Below are positions 4,846 to 5,464 of a stretch of DNA of 5,464 nt, piece after piece. Source of the stretch: Paludibacteraceae bacterium (GTDB lineage Bacteria; Bacteroidota; Bacteroidia; Bacteroidales; Paludibacteraceae). The position numbers were made by a program, and so were the translations under genes. The stretch covers positions 1-5,464 of the forward strand of contig JAGPGR010000145.1 in NCBI GenBank assembly GCA_018055865.1, read 5' to 3'. The notes beneath the pieces were generated by a model. That model made no database searches. It was not told the origin of the DNA and saw only the letters and a list, made by a program, of their open reading frames with translations. Numbering within the stretch: the stretch's first letter is position 1; each line of letters opens with the position of its first letter.

Positions 4846-5464
4846 ATGAAAACACGTTTTCTTCCTTTTCTACTGTGCTGGTTGATGTCACTTTCGCTGC
4901 AGGCACAACTTTCCAAAACCGTCACAACAACCACTCCGGGGACGTTAAGCACTTTTTTTACCACCACCGAACAAGCAACAGTCACCAATCTCACTATCAG
5001 CGGCAACATCGATGCCCGTGATATGGTTTTCGTACGTGATAAGTTGAAAGTAGTATCTGTAATCAATTTGAGCTCGGCTAAAATTTCACTTTATGTAGGA
5101 ACCGCAGGTACGTATTCAGGCATTTCGCTGGTGTATCCGGCCAACGAGTTGCCTATGTACTCGTTTTATAACGCTAACACCAACACATTCAAAACCAGCC
5201 TGACTTCGGTTACGCTTCCCACCACCATCACGTCTATCGGTTACCTGGCATTTTATTATTGTTGGAACATTACCGGCACCTTTTCAATTCCTGCCACTGT
5301 AAGAAAAATCGGAGATTACGCCTTGTATGGCTGCTACGGCATCACCTCTTATTCGGTTGCAGCAGCCAACACCCGCTATGCTTCCTACGATGGCATGCTG
5401 CTGAGCAAAGCACAGGACTCGCTCTTTATCTGTCCCACTACCAAAGCAGGCGCTCTCTCCATAC
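4846..5464 (+). CDS. BspA-like leucine-rich-repeat surface protein, N-terminal part, cut by the right edge
   Basis: The frame from ATG at 4846 stays open for 206 codons to the edge. Residues 1-20 are a signal peptide (MKTRF, a hydrophobic core, cleavage expected at LQA|Q). A threonine-rich stretch (25-45) follows, then VTNLTISGNIDARDMVFVRD (46-65) and VVSVINLSSAKISLYVGTAG, the pattern seen before LRR domains in many Bacteroidetes. BspA-type repeats (LRR_5) begin near 116 with LTSVTLPTTITSIGYLAFYYC and continue with IPATVRKIGDYALYGCYGITS. YASYDGMLLSKAQDSLFICP (178-197) is the usual break with a 'DG-LL-K' turn between repeats. Such proteins are secreted or surface-bound and involved in adhesion or surface interactions in some species; the C-terminus, where a sorting signal would lie, is outside the window. 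The ATG at 4841 is excluded because it meets a stop after two codons. No Shine-Dalgarno sequence precedes it. The minus-strand frame at 4734-5066 is a shadow. Confidence 0.85.
   Translation, partial: MKTRFLPFLLCWLMSLSLQAQLSKTVTTTTPGTLSTFFTTTEQATVTNLTISGNIDARDMVFVRDKLKVVSVINLSSAKISLYVGTAGTYSGISLVYPANELPMYSFYNANTNTFKTSLTSVTLPTTITSIGYLAFYYCWNITGTFSIPATVRKIGDYALYGCYGITSYSVAAANTRYASYDGMLLSKAQDSLFICPTTKAGALSI

Noticed and set aside
4734..5066. A 110-codon minus-strand frame over the start of the LRR gene
   Set aside because: The opposite strand encodes a signal peptide and LRR-family sequence in an uninterrupted frame, so this one is a shadow.

Overview
The window looks like chromosome from a member of the Bacteroidota, most likely Bacteroidales or a close relative. 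The evidence is promoters of the TAnnTTTG type, an outer-membrane protein that reads like the Bacteroidetes putative porin family (Porin_10), a LytS-type kinase with a LytTR regulator, and a BspA-like leucine-rich-repeat protein whose N-terminus has the form common in this phylum. The genus cannot be fixed from the sequence alone. No tRNA, rRNA, CRISPR array, insertion sequence or phage gene was seen.

Layout: (1) 1-1074, minus strand: the first 358 codons of a secreted putative porin that runs off the left edge. (2) 1075-1423: a divergent intergenic region. It has a good -7 box facing each way and, between them, a degenerate 8-bp repeat present in two opposed arrays, with a fragment resembling a dispersed-repeat core in the middle. 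(3) 1424-2560, plus strand: the ribosomal protein operon rpsF-rpsR-rplI (bS6, bS18, bL9), closed by a strong intrinsic terminator at 2586-2627. (4) 2629-2847: a regulatory region with a putative -7 box next to the kinase start and a 7-bp direct repeat spaced 21 bp, a spacing that suits a LytTR regulator. (5) 2848-4717: an overlapping sensor kinase / LytTR response regulator pair. (6) 4846 to the right edge: the start of a secreted BspA-type LRR protein, in the same direction as the two-component pair.

How it fits together: the ribosomal operon is housekeeping. The two-component pair is a complete phosphorelay: a four-helix membrane sensor with an intact H-box and ATP-binding motifs, and a regulator with an intact receiver and DNA-binding domain. 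It probably controls its own promoter and possibly nearby envelope genes; the LRR gene directly downstream is an obvious but unproven candidate. The porin and the LRR protein are both predicted to be exported.

Nothing here is clearly a new biological system. The points most worth a second look are the Shine-Dalgarno sequences before rpsR and rplI in a phylum that generally ignores them, the inverted octamer arrays, and the candidate LytTR site.
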